In this document: in pieces, positions 1 to 5,571 of the stretch
Layout of the letters: each line of letters opens with the position of its first letter
Numbering within the stretch: position 1 is the first letter of the stretch
DNA from: an uncultured Eubacteriales bacterium
Lineage (GTDB): Bacteria; Bacillota_A; Clostridia; Lachnospirales; Lachnospiraceae
Reading direction: 5' to 3'
DNA: 5,571 nucleotides
Assembly: GCA_902803345.1 (NCBI GenBank)
Contig: CADCPV010000118.1
Coordinates: forward strand, 1-5,571
Notes under the pieces: model-generated
What the model saw: the letters and a program-made list of their open reading frames with translations, nothing else
Database searches by the model: none
What the model was told of the DNA's origin: nothing
Translations under genes and position numbers: made by a program

Positions 1-216
1 ACCCGATGCCCGTTCTTCTTCGGAAAGCTGACGGCCGATCCCGCCCTCAAGTTCCCCTGAAAGCAGGCGGATCCGGCATTTGCCGCAGAGTCCGTTGCCG
101 GAACAGGGCGCGTCAATATCAACACCGGAAGCCCGGGCAAGGTCCAGAAGACTCTCGCCGGGCTGTGCCTGCGTCTGGATTTCGCTTTCGTTCTGTCTGA
201 AGATGATGGTAAACAA
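1..216 (-). CDS. acsV: Reductive activator of corrinoid iron-sulfur protein (RACo/AcsV), N-terminal part, cut by window edge
   Basis: An open frame runs from a TTG at 216-214 to the window edge without a stop, giving the first 72 residues. Residues 38-47 carry the plant-type [2Fe-2S] ferredoxin signature CSGNGLCGKC, with cysteines 38, 44 and 47; the fourth ligand would lie beyond the edge. The stretch before it (PGESLLDLARASGVDIDAPC) is also typical of these domains. In acetogens a ferredoxin-like N-terminus directly after acsE belongs to AcsV/RACo, a protein of about 600 residues with a C-terminal ASKHA ATPase domain. It uses ATP to push an electron into inactive Co(II) CoFeSP. TTG is chosen as the start because AGAAGGAG sits 8 nt upstream and no ATG or GTG is better placed. 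The acsE stop is 25 bp upstream. The ATPase domain is not visible, so another ferredoxin-domain protein cannot be excluded, but the context makes AcsV by far the likeliest. Confidence 0.87.
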   Translation of the reverse strand, partial: MFTIIFRQNESEIQTQAQPGESLLDLARASGVDIDAPCSGNGLCGKCRIRLLSGELEGGIGRQLSEEERASG

Positions 217-224
217 AACGGCCG

Positions 225-232
225 CTCCTTCT
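225..232 (-). promoter_or_regulatory. Ribosome binding site of acsV
   Basis: AGAAGGAG on the minus strand lies 8 nt before the TTG at 216. It decides the start of acsV, because there is no ATG nearby and the ferredoxin domain begins immediately downstream in this frame. Confidence 0.8.
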
Positions 233-241
233 GTGTTTTTC

Positions 242-1027
242 TCAGATCTCCAGGAAGGAATCCGCGTAGAGGTAATTGTCCTTAATGATATCGCAGGATT
301 TGATGGTCTCAATCATGCGGCGGTCGCAGGGATTGATGATCGCGGAACTTAAGCCGTTCGCCATTGCCATGGCGATCATGGCGGAGTCGATAATCGGCCG
401 GACGTCTTTGGGCATACCGTTAGAGACATTGGAAAGGCCGCCAGTCGTACGAAGGCCCATTTCCGTGAACATCCGAATCGCTTCCAGCACGTCCTTCTGC
501 TTGTCCTGCATGCCCTTAATCACGAGGAACAACGGGTCAAAGAGGATGTCTTCCTCGCTCATGCCCTGCATCATGGCACGCTCCAGGATCTCTTGGCAGT
601 ACATCATGCGCTCATCGTTATCGGCAGGGACGCCGGCTTTGCTGCAGAGACCGATGACAATCGCATCGTTTGCAGCGGCAAGATCAATGTTCTCGATCCG
701 GTCGCCCGCATCGGCAGAGTTGACAATCGGTTTGCCCTTGGCGCGGTTGTAAACAGAGATGCCCGCTTCGATCGCCTTTTTGTTTGCAGTATCGAGGCAC
801 AGCGGAACATTGTCGAATTCCGACTGGAGAAGCTGGACAGCCCACTTCATCAGCGTTTCGCCGTTCGACTCCGCAGGTCCGATGTTGACGTCGAGGTAGT
901 CGGCGCCAGCGTCGAGCTGCTGTTTCGCTCTTTTCACGATCGGGCCGGGATTCATGGTGTTCATGGCTTCACGGATCACGGGCGAAATGCAGTGGATGCG
1001 TTCCCCGATGATGATAAATTTCGACAT
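242..1027 (-). CDS. acsE: 5-methyltetrahydrofolate:corrinoid iron-sulfur protein Co-methyltransferase (MeTr)
   Basis: This cytoplasmic enzyme transfers the N5-methyl group of methyl-tetrahydrofolate to the Co(I) of CoFeSP, linking the folate branch to acetyl-CoA synthesis. The protein has 261 residues, close to the 262 of the Moorella enzyme, and is a single pterin-binding TIM barrel related to dihydropteroate synthase and the MetH folate domain. It opens with FIIIGERI and continues with DVNIGP (46-51), CLDTANKKAIEAG (77-89), VNSADA (102-107), FDP (163-165) and GLSNVS (197-202). Asp79, Asn103, Asp164 and Asn200 match, by motif, the pterin-contacting residues known in Moorella as Asp75, Asn96, Asp160 and Asn199. 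The start is ATG with AAAGGAG 7 nt upstream. acsC ends 16 bp before it and acsV begins 25 bp after it. Its place directly after the two CoFeSP genes separates it from other corrinoid methyltransferases such as MtgA-like proteins. Confidence 0.95.
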   Translation of the reverse strand: MSKFIIIGERIHCISPVIREAMNTMNPGPIVKRAKQQLDAGADYLDVNIGPAESNGETLMKWAVQLLQSEFDNVPLCLDTANKKAIEAGISVYNRAKGKPIVNSADAGDRIENIDLAAANDAIVIGLCSKAGVPADNDERMMYCQEILERAMMQGMSEEDILFDPLFLVIKGMQDKQKDVLEAIRMFTEMGLRTTGGLSNVSNGMPKDVRPIIDSAMIAMAMANGLSSAIINPCDRRMIETIKSCDIIKDNYLYADSFLEI

Positions 1028-1034
1028 ACTCTTT

Positions 1035-1041
1035 CTCCTTT
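1035..1041 (-). promoter_or_regulatory. Ribosome binding site of acsE
   Basis: AAAGGAG on the minus strand lies 7 nt before the ATG at 1027, within the 16-bp gap after the acsC stop codon. A near-ideal site that supports the MSKFIIIGERI start. Confidence 0.8.
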
Positions 1042-1043
1042 AT

Positions 1044-2378
1044 TTAATTTTGCATATCTTTTAAGAAGCGGATGATTTCGACCGCTTCATTTGTACCGAC
1101 AAGAACCTGCCAGTTTGGCAGCTTTTCCTGAACCTCACCCTTGAGTACGGCAACTTTTCCGGGCAGGACAAGGATTCTGTTTTTGATCTTGTCTTCGATG
1201 TTGTAGTCCGCAATGAACTTCGCGATCGAAGAGGCGCTGAATTTTCCGGCCGCCCAGGCGGTCAGAACGGAGTATCCGCCGGCGTCTGAGATCAGGAGAT
1301 TGACCGGGACACCGGAACGTTCGATTTCGCCGGAAACGATGAAATAGGTCAGAGCGAAGTCGACCGTGATCATGCAGATCGAGTTTTCGTCTGCGCCGTT
1401 TAATGGATAGATGCCCGGATCGACTTTCATCGGTTTCTGCGGGTCGGTGAAGATGTTCTGCCGCAGGCCGTACAGCGGAAGTGCCTTCGCATAGTCCATT
1501 TCGGTCAGCACGACGATCGAGCCGTATTTCGCGGTGAACAGCGAAGCGTAGGCAGCTTCCATATGGGCATCGCCGTGCGAGAGCGCCGAAACATCCACAA
1601 GCGAGGGATAACCGAAGGTCCGGTCGCCGCCCTTTAAGGCGCCGCGGCGAACTTCGACTGTATTCCGGAAGGCGTCTTTTACAGAAGCGCCGGTCGTGTT
1701 GAGAATGAGATTTTTGTTGCCGATCTTCTCAAGCGCAGCGACGGTATCATGCAGCTCCTCAAGGCTTTGCCCGCTGACACCGAGCACGACTTTTGCAGCG
1801 TTTGCTGCGGCATTCATTGCTTCGTAGTTTCCGGCGTTCGCGCCTATCAGGATCACATTTTTACCGGTGCACAGCGCGAGCGCTTCTTTTGCAAGGTCCG
1901 GATCGGTGCAGGAAAGGATCAGATCGCGGTCCAGCGCGGCTGCCTTTTTCACAAGGTCCAGGAAGCGATCGTTTTCGCCATCTGCCGCTTCGACAAAGAC
2001 GAATTCGCAGTACATACGCTCGCCGATCCGGTCGTAATCCACAGCCGGGACCTTTGCGAGGATATCGTCGTTTTTCGCGTCGTCGAATGCGGCGGAAACC
2101 TTCATCGCATACAGCGTCTTGCTGACGAAGGTCTTCTCGTGGCGCTCGAGTACGGTCTCGCCGCCAAGAGAATGCTCACCGACCTTGATCGTCTTCATCG
2201 GGGGCGCGGTCGCTTCGGAGAGCTGGTCCTTGACTTCATCGGTGATGAAGGGACATTTCTCCAGCGGAAGCGAGCCCTGTGCAACCTTCATCGAGAAGGC
2301 CATACAGGTCGGAACACCGCACTTTTTACAGTTGGTTTTGGGGGTCAGCTTGAAAATGTCAAGTCCTTTTAATGCCAT
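1044..2378 (-). CDS. acsC: Corrinoid iron-sulfur protein, large (gamma) subunit
   Basis: This is the cobamide- and [4Fe-4S]-carrying subunit of CoFeSP, which shuttles the methyl group from AcsE to AcsB. The protein has 444 residues against about 446 in Moorella. Residues 1-57 form the iron-sulfur domain: Cys17, Cys20, Cys25 and Cys42 have the same spacing as the low-potential cluster ligands known in this family. A TIM-barrel region follows (about 90-325), with VILIGANAGNYEAMNAAANAAKV broken into conserved pieces near 175-197 and TGASVKDAFRNTVEVRRGAL near 229-248. The C-terminal part (about 330-444) corresponds to the corrinoid-binding domain and includes SDAGGYSVLTAWAAGKFSA at 364-382. The start is ATG with the strongest Shine-Dalgarno of the operon, AAGGAGGG, 7 nt upstream. 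acsD ends 18 bp before it. The protein works as a heterodimer with AcsD. The full length and intact cluster ligands indicate a functional protein. Confidence 0.96.
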   Translation of the reverse strand: MALKGLDIFKLTPKTNCKKCGVPTCMAFSMKVAQGSLPLEKCPFITDEVKDQLSEATAPPMKTIKVGEHSLGGETVLERHEKTFVSKTLYAMKVSAAFDDAKNDDILAKVPAVDYDRIGERMYCEFVFVEAADGENDRFLDLVKKAAALDRDLILSCTDPDLAKEALALCTGKNVILIGANAGNYEAMNAAANAAKVVLGVSGQSLEELHDTVAALEKIGNKNLILNTTGASVKDAFRNTVEVRRGALKGGDRTFGYPSLVDVSALSHGDAHMEAAYASLFTAKYGSIVVLTEMDYAKALPLYGLRQNIFTDPQKPMKVDPGIYPLNGADENSICMITVDFALTYFIVSGEIERSGVPVNLLISDAGGYSVLTAWAAGKFSASSIAKFIADYNIEDKIKNRILVLPGKVAVLKGEVQEKLPNWQVLVGTNEAVEIIRFLKDMQN

Positions 2379-2385
2379 GATGAGT

Positions 2386-2393
2386 CCCTCCTT
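2386..2393 (-). promoter_or_regulatory. Ribosome binding site of acsC
   Basis: AAGGAGGG on the minus strand lies 7 nt before the ATG at 2378. By complementarity to the 16S rRNA 3' end it is the best site in the window. Confidence 0.85.
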
Positions 2394-2396
2394 CCC

Positions 2397-3338
2397 TTAA
2401 ACAAGTTCGCGGATCATTTCGGAAATCGCCGCGATGGATGCGGGATGACGAAGAATCACTGCGTTGGAACCGGACGCAAGACAGGCCGCCGCCGTCACGA
2501 TTTCCATCTCGATACCTCTTTCCTCCATCGGACCCCATTCGGGGATGTCCTCTTCGGAGACGAGGGCTTCCTTGACGTTCCAGGCTTCGCTGGCCACCGG
2601 GGTGACAATGGGCATCTGAAGCATGTTGTCATTCTGGGAAAGGGCTGCCATCTTGACACGTTCCATCGTGGAGACGACGTATTCGAAACCGTAACCGGCT
2701 GCCGCAGCGCCGACGTTCATTGCGATGCTCGTAGGTTTGACGCCCATCTGGGAAATGACGACATTGAGCTGCTTGGCGAGGTTGATGTCGACGGCGGATT
2801 CCGCTCCGATCTTCTGGTTGTAGGCGAGGCCTGCAGAAGCCGCGATGGTCTTGTAGTTTTCTTCTTTTGCCGACATCAGAAGAACGTTTCTTCCTGCGAG
2901 CGCATCGGCGATCCTGTCAAAGAGAACTTCGTTCTTTTCAATGCCCTTGCTGCCGATGATGACCAGAGGAAGGTCCGTACCTTCGGCGACCTGGCGGCAT
3001 TCTTCTGCGCATTCCTCTACGCTGCGGTCCTCGCCGTTGGGGTCAGCCGCATCCAGTGAGAACGCGACAAAATCGACGCCGGGGATCGCGGAAGCGCGCC
3101 GAGCGAGTTCGCGGAAGTCTTCGGCGCCTGCATAGTAGTCGCGGATTCCGGGAACATTGTTTTCCATGCCGCGGTCGGAGATTTCCACGCCGATTTTCGG
3201 TGCGTTTTCGATCGGCGCGTCAAAGGTATAGAACGGAAGCACGTTTTCGCCGCCGAGCGTTACGGTCTGATCGCCCGTCCCGATCGTAAAAGCATTGATC
3301 GAGGAATTGAATTTCTGGGAAGTTTTCGGGAGAGCCAT
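2397..3338 (-). CDS. acsD: Corrinoid iron-sulfur protein, small (delta) subunit
   Basis: This is the partner of AcsC in the CoFeSP heterodimer. It carries no iron-sulfur cluster and, in known structures, forms a TIM barrel that helps enclose the corrinoid. The protein has 313 residues, about ten fewer than Moorella AcsD, mostly at the C-terminus. Family landmarks are LGGENVLPFYTFD (28-40), FSLDAADPNGEDRSVEEC (93-110), DINLAKQLNVVISQM (184-198), GYGFEYVVSTMERVK (215-229), EAWNVKEA (251-258) and LRHPASIAAI (296-305). The ATG start is well fixed because an in-frame TAA lies four codons upstream (TAA AAC AGA CTT ATG). The Shine-Dalgarno AAAGGA sits unusually far away, 14 nt. Just before GYGFEY the sequence is NVGAAAA, where I recall the Moorella protein having DPSIGGL. 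The gene lies between acsB (31 bp upstream) and acsC (18 bp downstream). Confidence 0.95.
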   Translation of the reverse strand: MALPKTSQKFNSSINAFTIGTGDQTVTLGGENVLPFYTFDAPIENAPKIGVEISDRGMENNVPGIRDYYAGAEDFRELARRASAIPGVDFVAFSLDAADPNGEDRSVEECAEECRQVAEGTDLPLVIIGSKGIEKNEVLFDRIADALAGRNVLLMSAKEENYKTIAASAGLAYNQKIGAESAVDINLAKQLNVVISQMGVKPTSIAMNVGAAAAGYGFEYVVSTMERVKMAALSQNDNMLQMPIVTPVASEAWNVKEALVSEEDIPEWGPMEERGIEMEIVTAAACLASGSNAVILRHPASIAAISEMIRELV

Positions 3339-3352
3339 AAGTCTGTTTTAAA

Positions 3353-3358
3353 TCCTTT
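3353..3358 (-). promoter_or_regulatory. Ribosome binding site of acsD, unusually far from the start
   Basis: AAAGGA on the minus strand, inside AGAAAGGAT, is the only purine-rich site in the 31-bp gap after acsB. It leaves 14 nt to the ATG at 3338, compared with 7-8 nt for the other genes here. No alternative start fits better, since the acsD frame has a stop between this site and the ATG. Confidence 0.6.
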
Positions 3359-3369
3359 CTATAGTTGCA

Positions 3370-5505
3370 TTACATCATAGGTTCTAAGCCGAGTGCCGGA
3401 TGACCGACTTCCGAGAGGAAGTTGACGAGTTCCTCGGGATCTCCGTTTCCGGCGCTTTCTTCATCGGCGATCATATCGCAGAAGTTTTCAATACCGTAAA
3501 GCTCCATCGCGGTCTGGTTGAGCCGTTCGCGGACGGTTTCTTTCAGGGCTTTTGGCATCCAGACAATGCGCTGCACGCCGCCTTCCGCCTTCATGAACTT
3601 CTTGGAGGCAATGAAGTGTTTGCCGTGGCCCATGAAGCCCGGGGTCTGTACCCCGCCGCCGGTCATCGAAGCCATTTCGGAGAAGGTCATGCCGAGAGGC
3701 GTCATGCCGGTGTGTTCACGGTTGACGATGATGACGCCGTTACTGAAGGGCTCGATGCCGCAGATGCATTCGAAGCAGCCGCAGGAGGTCATCGGGTCTT
3801 CCATGATGGAATAGAGCGTTACGCGCTCCAGAGCGCCGCGGGAATATTTCGCAACGGCTTCGTTGACGTCTTCCCAGGAACCGATATTGTCGTCGATCAC
3901 GCGCTCCTTTGTGACAACCTGGCTCGGACCGTTCGGGTCGAGCTCATTCGTCGCTTTGGCATCGAGCCACGAAACGGCACCGCAGAGGCCCAGACGCTCG
4001 GGGGTAACGATACAGACATGGGACGGAGAGAAGGACTGGCAGAGGATGCAGGTGTAGAAGGTGTCCACGCTCTCGTCCGTGAGGCCGGCGAGACGCTCGT
4101 CACGCTTGTCGTAGATTTCGTTGGCCATCTTCCGGAGGTCATGCAGTTCGTCTGTAGAGGTATAAATTTTGACCTGACACTTGTCAATAACGGCCGAATA
4201 TTCGTTTTTCAGCTTGGCGTAAAGCACTTCGCCGATGTGACGGATGCGGAAACCGGCTTCATAAGCATTTTTGCTGATCCGGATCCGGATCAGGTCACGC
4301 TGGCCGGTATGCATGATGCCTTCCATGCAGTTGACGAAGGTATGGAATTTCCGTTCGAAAACCGATTCGAAATCGGACTGCATGTTCTTCCCGGCAACTT
4401 CGGCAATAAATGCCGCGCACATCTTGGAACCAACGGGGATTTCGTCGAAATCCGGGCCGATGACTTCAATCTTATGGTCCTCGACTTCATGCGCTTCTCT
4501 GGTGACGCAGAGCTCGAAGCAGTCTTTCCGGGAGCCGTCGATCTCACACTGCATATCCGGACGGCGGATGATTTCGCCTTCGAAAGCGGAAGAGTAGGCA
4601 ACCGGAATGTCGATGTTCGTGACTTTGATCTTGATATCGCGGGCTTCAAGAGAGGTCTCGATCCAGTCTTTGGTGTCTTCCTGGATGATCAGCGTCTTCG
4701 GAACACGCCACATGTCCTTCGTGTCGTTTGTGATGACCGGGAAGCCGAGGGCGATCGCACAGGCGCCGGCTGCGATGGTCAGATCATCGACCGGATCAAA
4801 GGCGTTGACAAAAGCGAAGATCCGCTCGAAGGTGTACTGGTTCATTTCATCGTACTGCAGCGGCTGGATCGCGCCGAAGATCATCGCGGCTCTCATAACG
4901 AGTGAAATGACGTGGGAGGCGCACCAGATATCCGGGCCGACCGGAACGATACGGACCGGGAAGCCCATGTTGATGCCGCGCTCCTTTGCCTGGTCAATGA
5001 TGCCGCCGATCAAAAACACGAAAATGCCTCTGGACTGATAGCCCTTGATCAGGGCTTCGGCTTCTTCTGCAGATGGCGCCGGTCCGATGATGACGACGAA
5101 TCCGGGGATATCGCGCGTAACCAGCGGAACACCCAGCTCACGGACTTCGGCATCGTTCATATGGCCGTGATATTCACCGTTATAGGGCGTATCGGTATCC
5201 AGATATTTGCAAAGCTCGATCACTTCGGCCGCCATCGCAGTTGCAATGCCGGAAGTGAACACGTCATGCGTACGGTAGTTGCGGGTCATCATGGCCTTGA
5301 TCGGCTCCATTGCCGCCCGAAGGTCCCCGAGGGTCATCACTTTGATGCCCGTATATTCATAAATGACGGCCGCATAGTATGCCGTGTTCGGGAAAACGGC
5401 CGGCGTGCTCTCATCATGTGTGGCAAGAGCTTCCGCAAGCGCTTTTTCCGCAAGCGCATACATTTCATCCGAGCCTTTGAATGCTCTGTCAAAAAGTCCC
5501 ACCAT
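3370..5505 (-). CDS. acsB: Acetyl-CoA synthase, alpha subunit of the CODH/ACS complex
   Basis: AcsB condenses a methyl group from CoFeSP, CO from CO dehydrogenase and CoA into acetyl-CoA at the Ni-Ni-[4Fe-4S] A-cluster. The protein has 711 residues and full bacterial architecture: N-terminal domain (to about residue 300), middle CoFeSP/CoA-binding domain (about 300-475) and C-terminal A-cluster domain. All cluster ligands are present: Cys486, Cys489, Cys498 and Cys508 for the cubane, and the Cys575-Gly576-Cys577 motif for the distal nickel. They sit exactly 20 below the Moorella positions (506, 509, 518, 528, 595-597). Phe492 corresponds to the A-cluster gating Phe512. The C-terminus GHPALGLEPMM is typical. 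The N-terminus is about 17 residues shorter than in Moorella, like clostridial forms. AAAGAGG 8 nt upstream supports the start, which lies 3 bp after the stop of the preceding gene. Two further cysteines, 580 and 582, follow the CGC motif. Confidence 0.98.
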   Translation of the reverse strand: MVGLFDRAFKGSDEMYALAEKALAEALATHDESTPAVFPNTAYYAAVIYEYTGIKVMTLGDLRAAMEPIKAMMTRNYRTHDVFTSGIATAMAAEVIELCKYLDTDTPYNGEYHGHMNDAEVRELGVPLVTRDIPGFVVIIGPAPSAEEAEALIKGYQSRGIFVFLIGGIIDQAKERGINMGFPVRIVPVGPDIWCASHVISLVMRAAMIFGAIQPLQYDEMNQYTFERIFAFVNAFDPVDDLTIAAGACAIALGFPVITNDTKDMWRVPKTLIIQEDTKDWIETSLEARDIKIKVTNIDIPVAYSSAFEGEIIRRPDMQCEIDGSRKDCFELCVTREAHEVEDHKIEVIGPDFDEIPVGSKMCAAFIAEVAGKNMQSDFESVFERKFHTFVNCMEGIMHTGQRDLIRIRISKNAYEAGFRIRHIGEVLYAKLKNEYSAVIDKCQVKIYTSTDELHDLRKMANEIYDKRDERLAGLTDESVDTFYTCILCQSFSPSHVCIVTPERLGLCGAVSWLDAKATNELDPNGPSQVVTKERVIDDNIGSWEDVNEAVAKYSRGALERVTLYSIMEDPMTSCGCFECICGIEPFSNGVIIVNREHTGMTPLGMTFSEMASMTGGGVQTPGFMGHGKHFIASKKFMKAEGGVQRIVWMPKALKETVRERLNQTAMELYGIENFCDMIADEESAGNGDPEELVNFLSEVGHPALGLEPMM
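4274..4293. repeat. Perfect 20-bp palindrome inside acsB
   Basis: CTGATCCGGA followed by TCCGGATCAG reads the same on both strands with no loop or mismatch. It also holds tandem ATCCGG units. It encodes residues 405-411 of AcsB (LIRIRIS), where alternating ATC and CGG codons produce the symmetry. Most likely it is a by-product of codon choice rather than a binding site. Confidence 0.6.
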
Positions 5506-5508
5506 AAT

Positions 5509-5571
5509 TTATACCTCTTTATCTAAAATCTTCTTGATTTTTCTGATTTCTTCCACTGCCGAAGGAGCGGT
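5509..5571 (-). CDS. C-terminal 20 codons of an upstream gene, identity uncertain (possibly cooC-type maturation ATPase)
   Basis: From the window edge one minus-strand frame stays open for 20 codons and ends in TAA at 5511-5509, 3 bp before the acsB ATG; the other two minus frames hit stops sooner. The visible end, TAPSAVEEIRKIKKILDKEV, is a charged amphipathic helix typical of a protein C-terminus. The tight spacing and the acsB ribosome site inside its last codons say it is co-transcribed with acsB. In acetogens the gene before acsB is often cooC (nickel-insertion ATPase), sometimes acsA (CO dehydrogenase). The APSAVEEI piece resembles the SPAVKAVEEI-like ends I recall from CooC proteins, but 20 residues cannot settle this. 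I therefore give no gene symbol. Confidence 0.55.
   Translation of the reverse strand, partial: TAPSAVEEIRKIKKILDKEV
5514..5520 (-). promoter_or_regulatory. Ribosome binding site of acsB, overlapping the end of the upstream gene
   Basis: AAAGAGG on the minus strand lies 8 nt before the ATG at 5505. It falls inside the last codons (AAA GAG GTA) of the upstream reading frame, an arrangement that favours translational coupling. Confidence 0.75.

Larger units (their letters stand above)
1..5571 (-). other. Acetyl-CoA synthase operon (acsB-acsD-acsC-acsE-acsV), open at both ends
   Basis: All genes share the minus strand, with gaps of 3, 31, 18, 16 and 25 bp. None of the gaps holds a hairpin followed by a T-run, and none has room for a separate promoter plus leader. 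A single transcript entering from beyond 5571 and leaving past position 1 is therefore expected. The order follows the methyl-transfer chain backwards, from the synthase through the carrier and methyltransferase to the repair activator. Confidence 0.85.

Noticed and set aside
6..352. Two overlapping plus-strand frames near the left edge
   Set aside because: They lie opposite the [2Fe-2S] domain of acsV and the 3' end of acsE. Their translations are Arg/Ser/Pro-rich with no motif, whereas the minus strand gives a clear ferredoxin signature.
1749..2372. 207-codon plus-strand frame opposite acsC
   Set aside because: In-register antisense shadow of acsC, with a composition rich in His, Arg and Phe that is typical of reversed codons and no family resemblance.
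3339..3369. Possible terminator or promoter in the acsB-acsD gap
   Set aside because: The 31 bp are A/T-rich but have no hairpin with a T-run and are too short for a convincing promoter plus leader; they only hold the acsD ribosome site.
3400..4905. 501-codon open frame on the plus strand, opposite acsB
   Set aside because: It is the exact in-register complement of acsB codons. acsB is unmistakable from its A-cluster motifs, and the antisense translation shows no recognisable domain. Its length follows from rare TTA, CTA and TCA use in acsB.
1..5571. A previously undescribed system
   Set aside because: Every complete gene matches a known step of the bacterial Wood-Ljungdahl carbonyl branch, with intact key residues. 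No unexplained stretch is long enough to hide an extra gene.

Overview
The window is one stretch of a minus-strand Wood-Ljungdahl (reductive acetyl-CoA) operon. Reading along the transcribed strand, from high to low coordinates, it holds: the last 20 codons of an unidentified upstream gene (possibly cooC); acsB (acetyl-CoA synthase); acsD and acsC (small and large subunits of the corrinoid iron-sulfur protein, CoFeSP); acsE (methyltetrahydrofolate:CoFeSP methyltransferase); and the first 72 codons of acsV (the [2Fe-2S]/ATPase activator that re-reduces oxidised CoFeSP). The last gene starts at a TTG and is easy to miss.

Organism: the bacterial AcsB has its full N-terminal region, which archaeal CdhC lacks. 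It is accompanied by AcsC/AcsD-type CoFeSP subunits, an AcsE-type methyltransferase and an AcsV-type activator. This points to an anaerobic acetogenic bacterium, most likely in the Bacillota. Base composition is roughly balanced by eye. AcsB is 711 residues and has a shorter N-terminus than the Moorella enzyme, which fits the clostridial/Eubacterium-like form. I cannot name a genus.

How the genes work together: AcsE moves the methyl group from methyl-tetrahydrofolate to the Co(I) corrinoid of AcsC/AcsD. AcsC/AcsD carries it to the nickel A-cluster of AcsB. There it joins CO, made by the CO dehydrogenase AcsA (not in this window), and CoA to form acetyl-CoA. AcsV rescues CoFeSP that has been accidentally oxidised to Co(II). 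Gaps between genes are 3, 31, 18, 16 and 25 bp. Each start has a recognisable Shine-Dalgarno sequence, and I see no promoter or terminator between genes, so one polycistronic mRNA is expected.

No stretch over 300 bp lacks a gene. I found no RNA gene, mobile element, CRISPR array or unknown system. The content is well-known core carbon metabolism. The points worth a second look are small: the TTG-started activator, the upstream gene tail, the long Shine-Dalgarno spacing before acsD, altered residues in a conserved stretch of AcsD, and a perfect 20-bp palindrome inside acsB.
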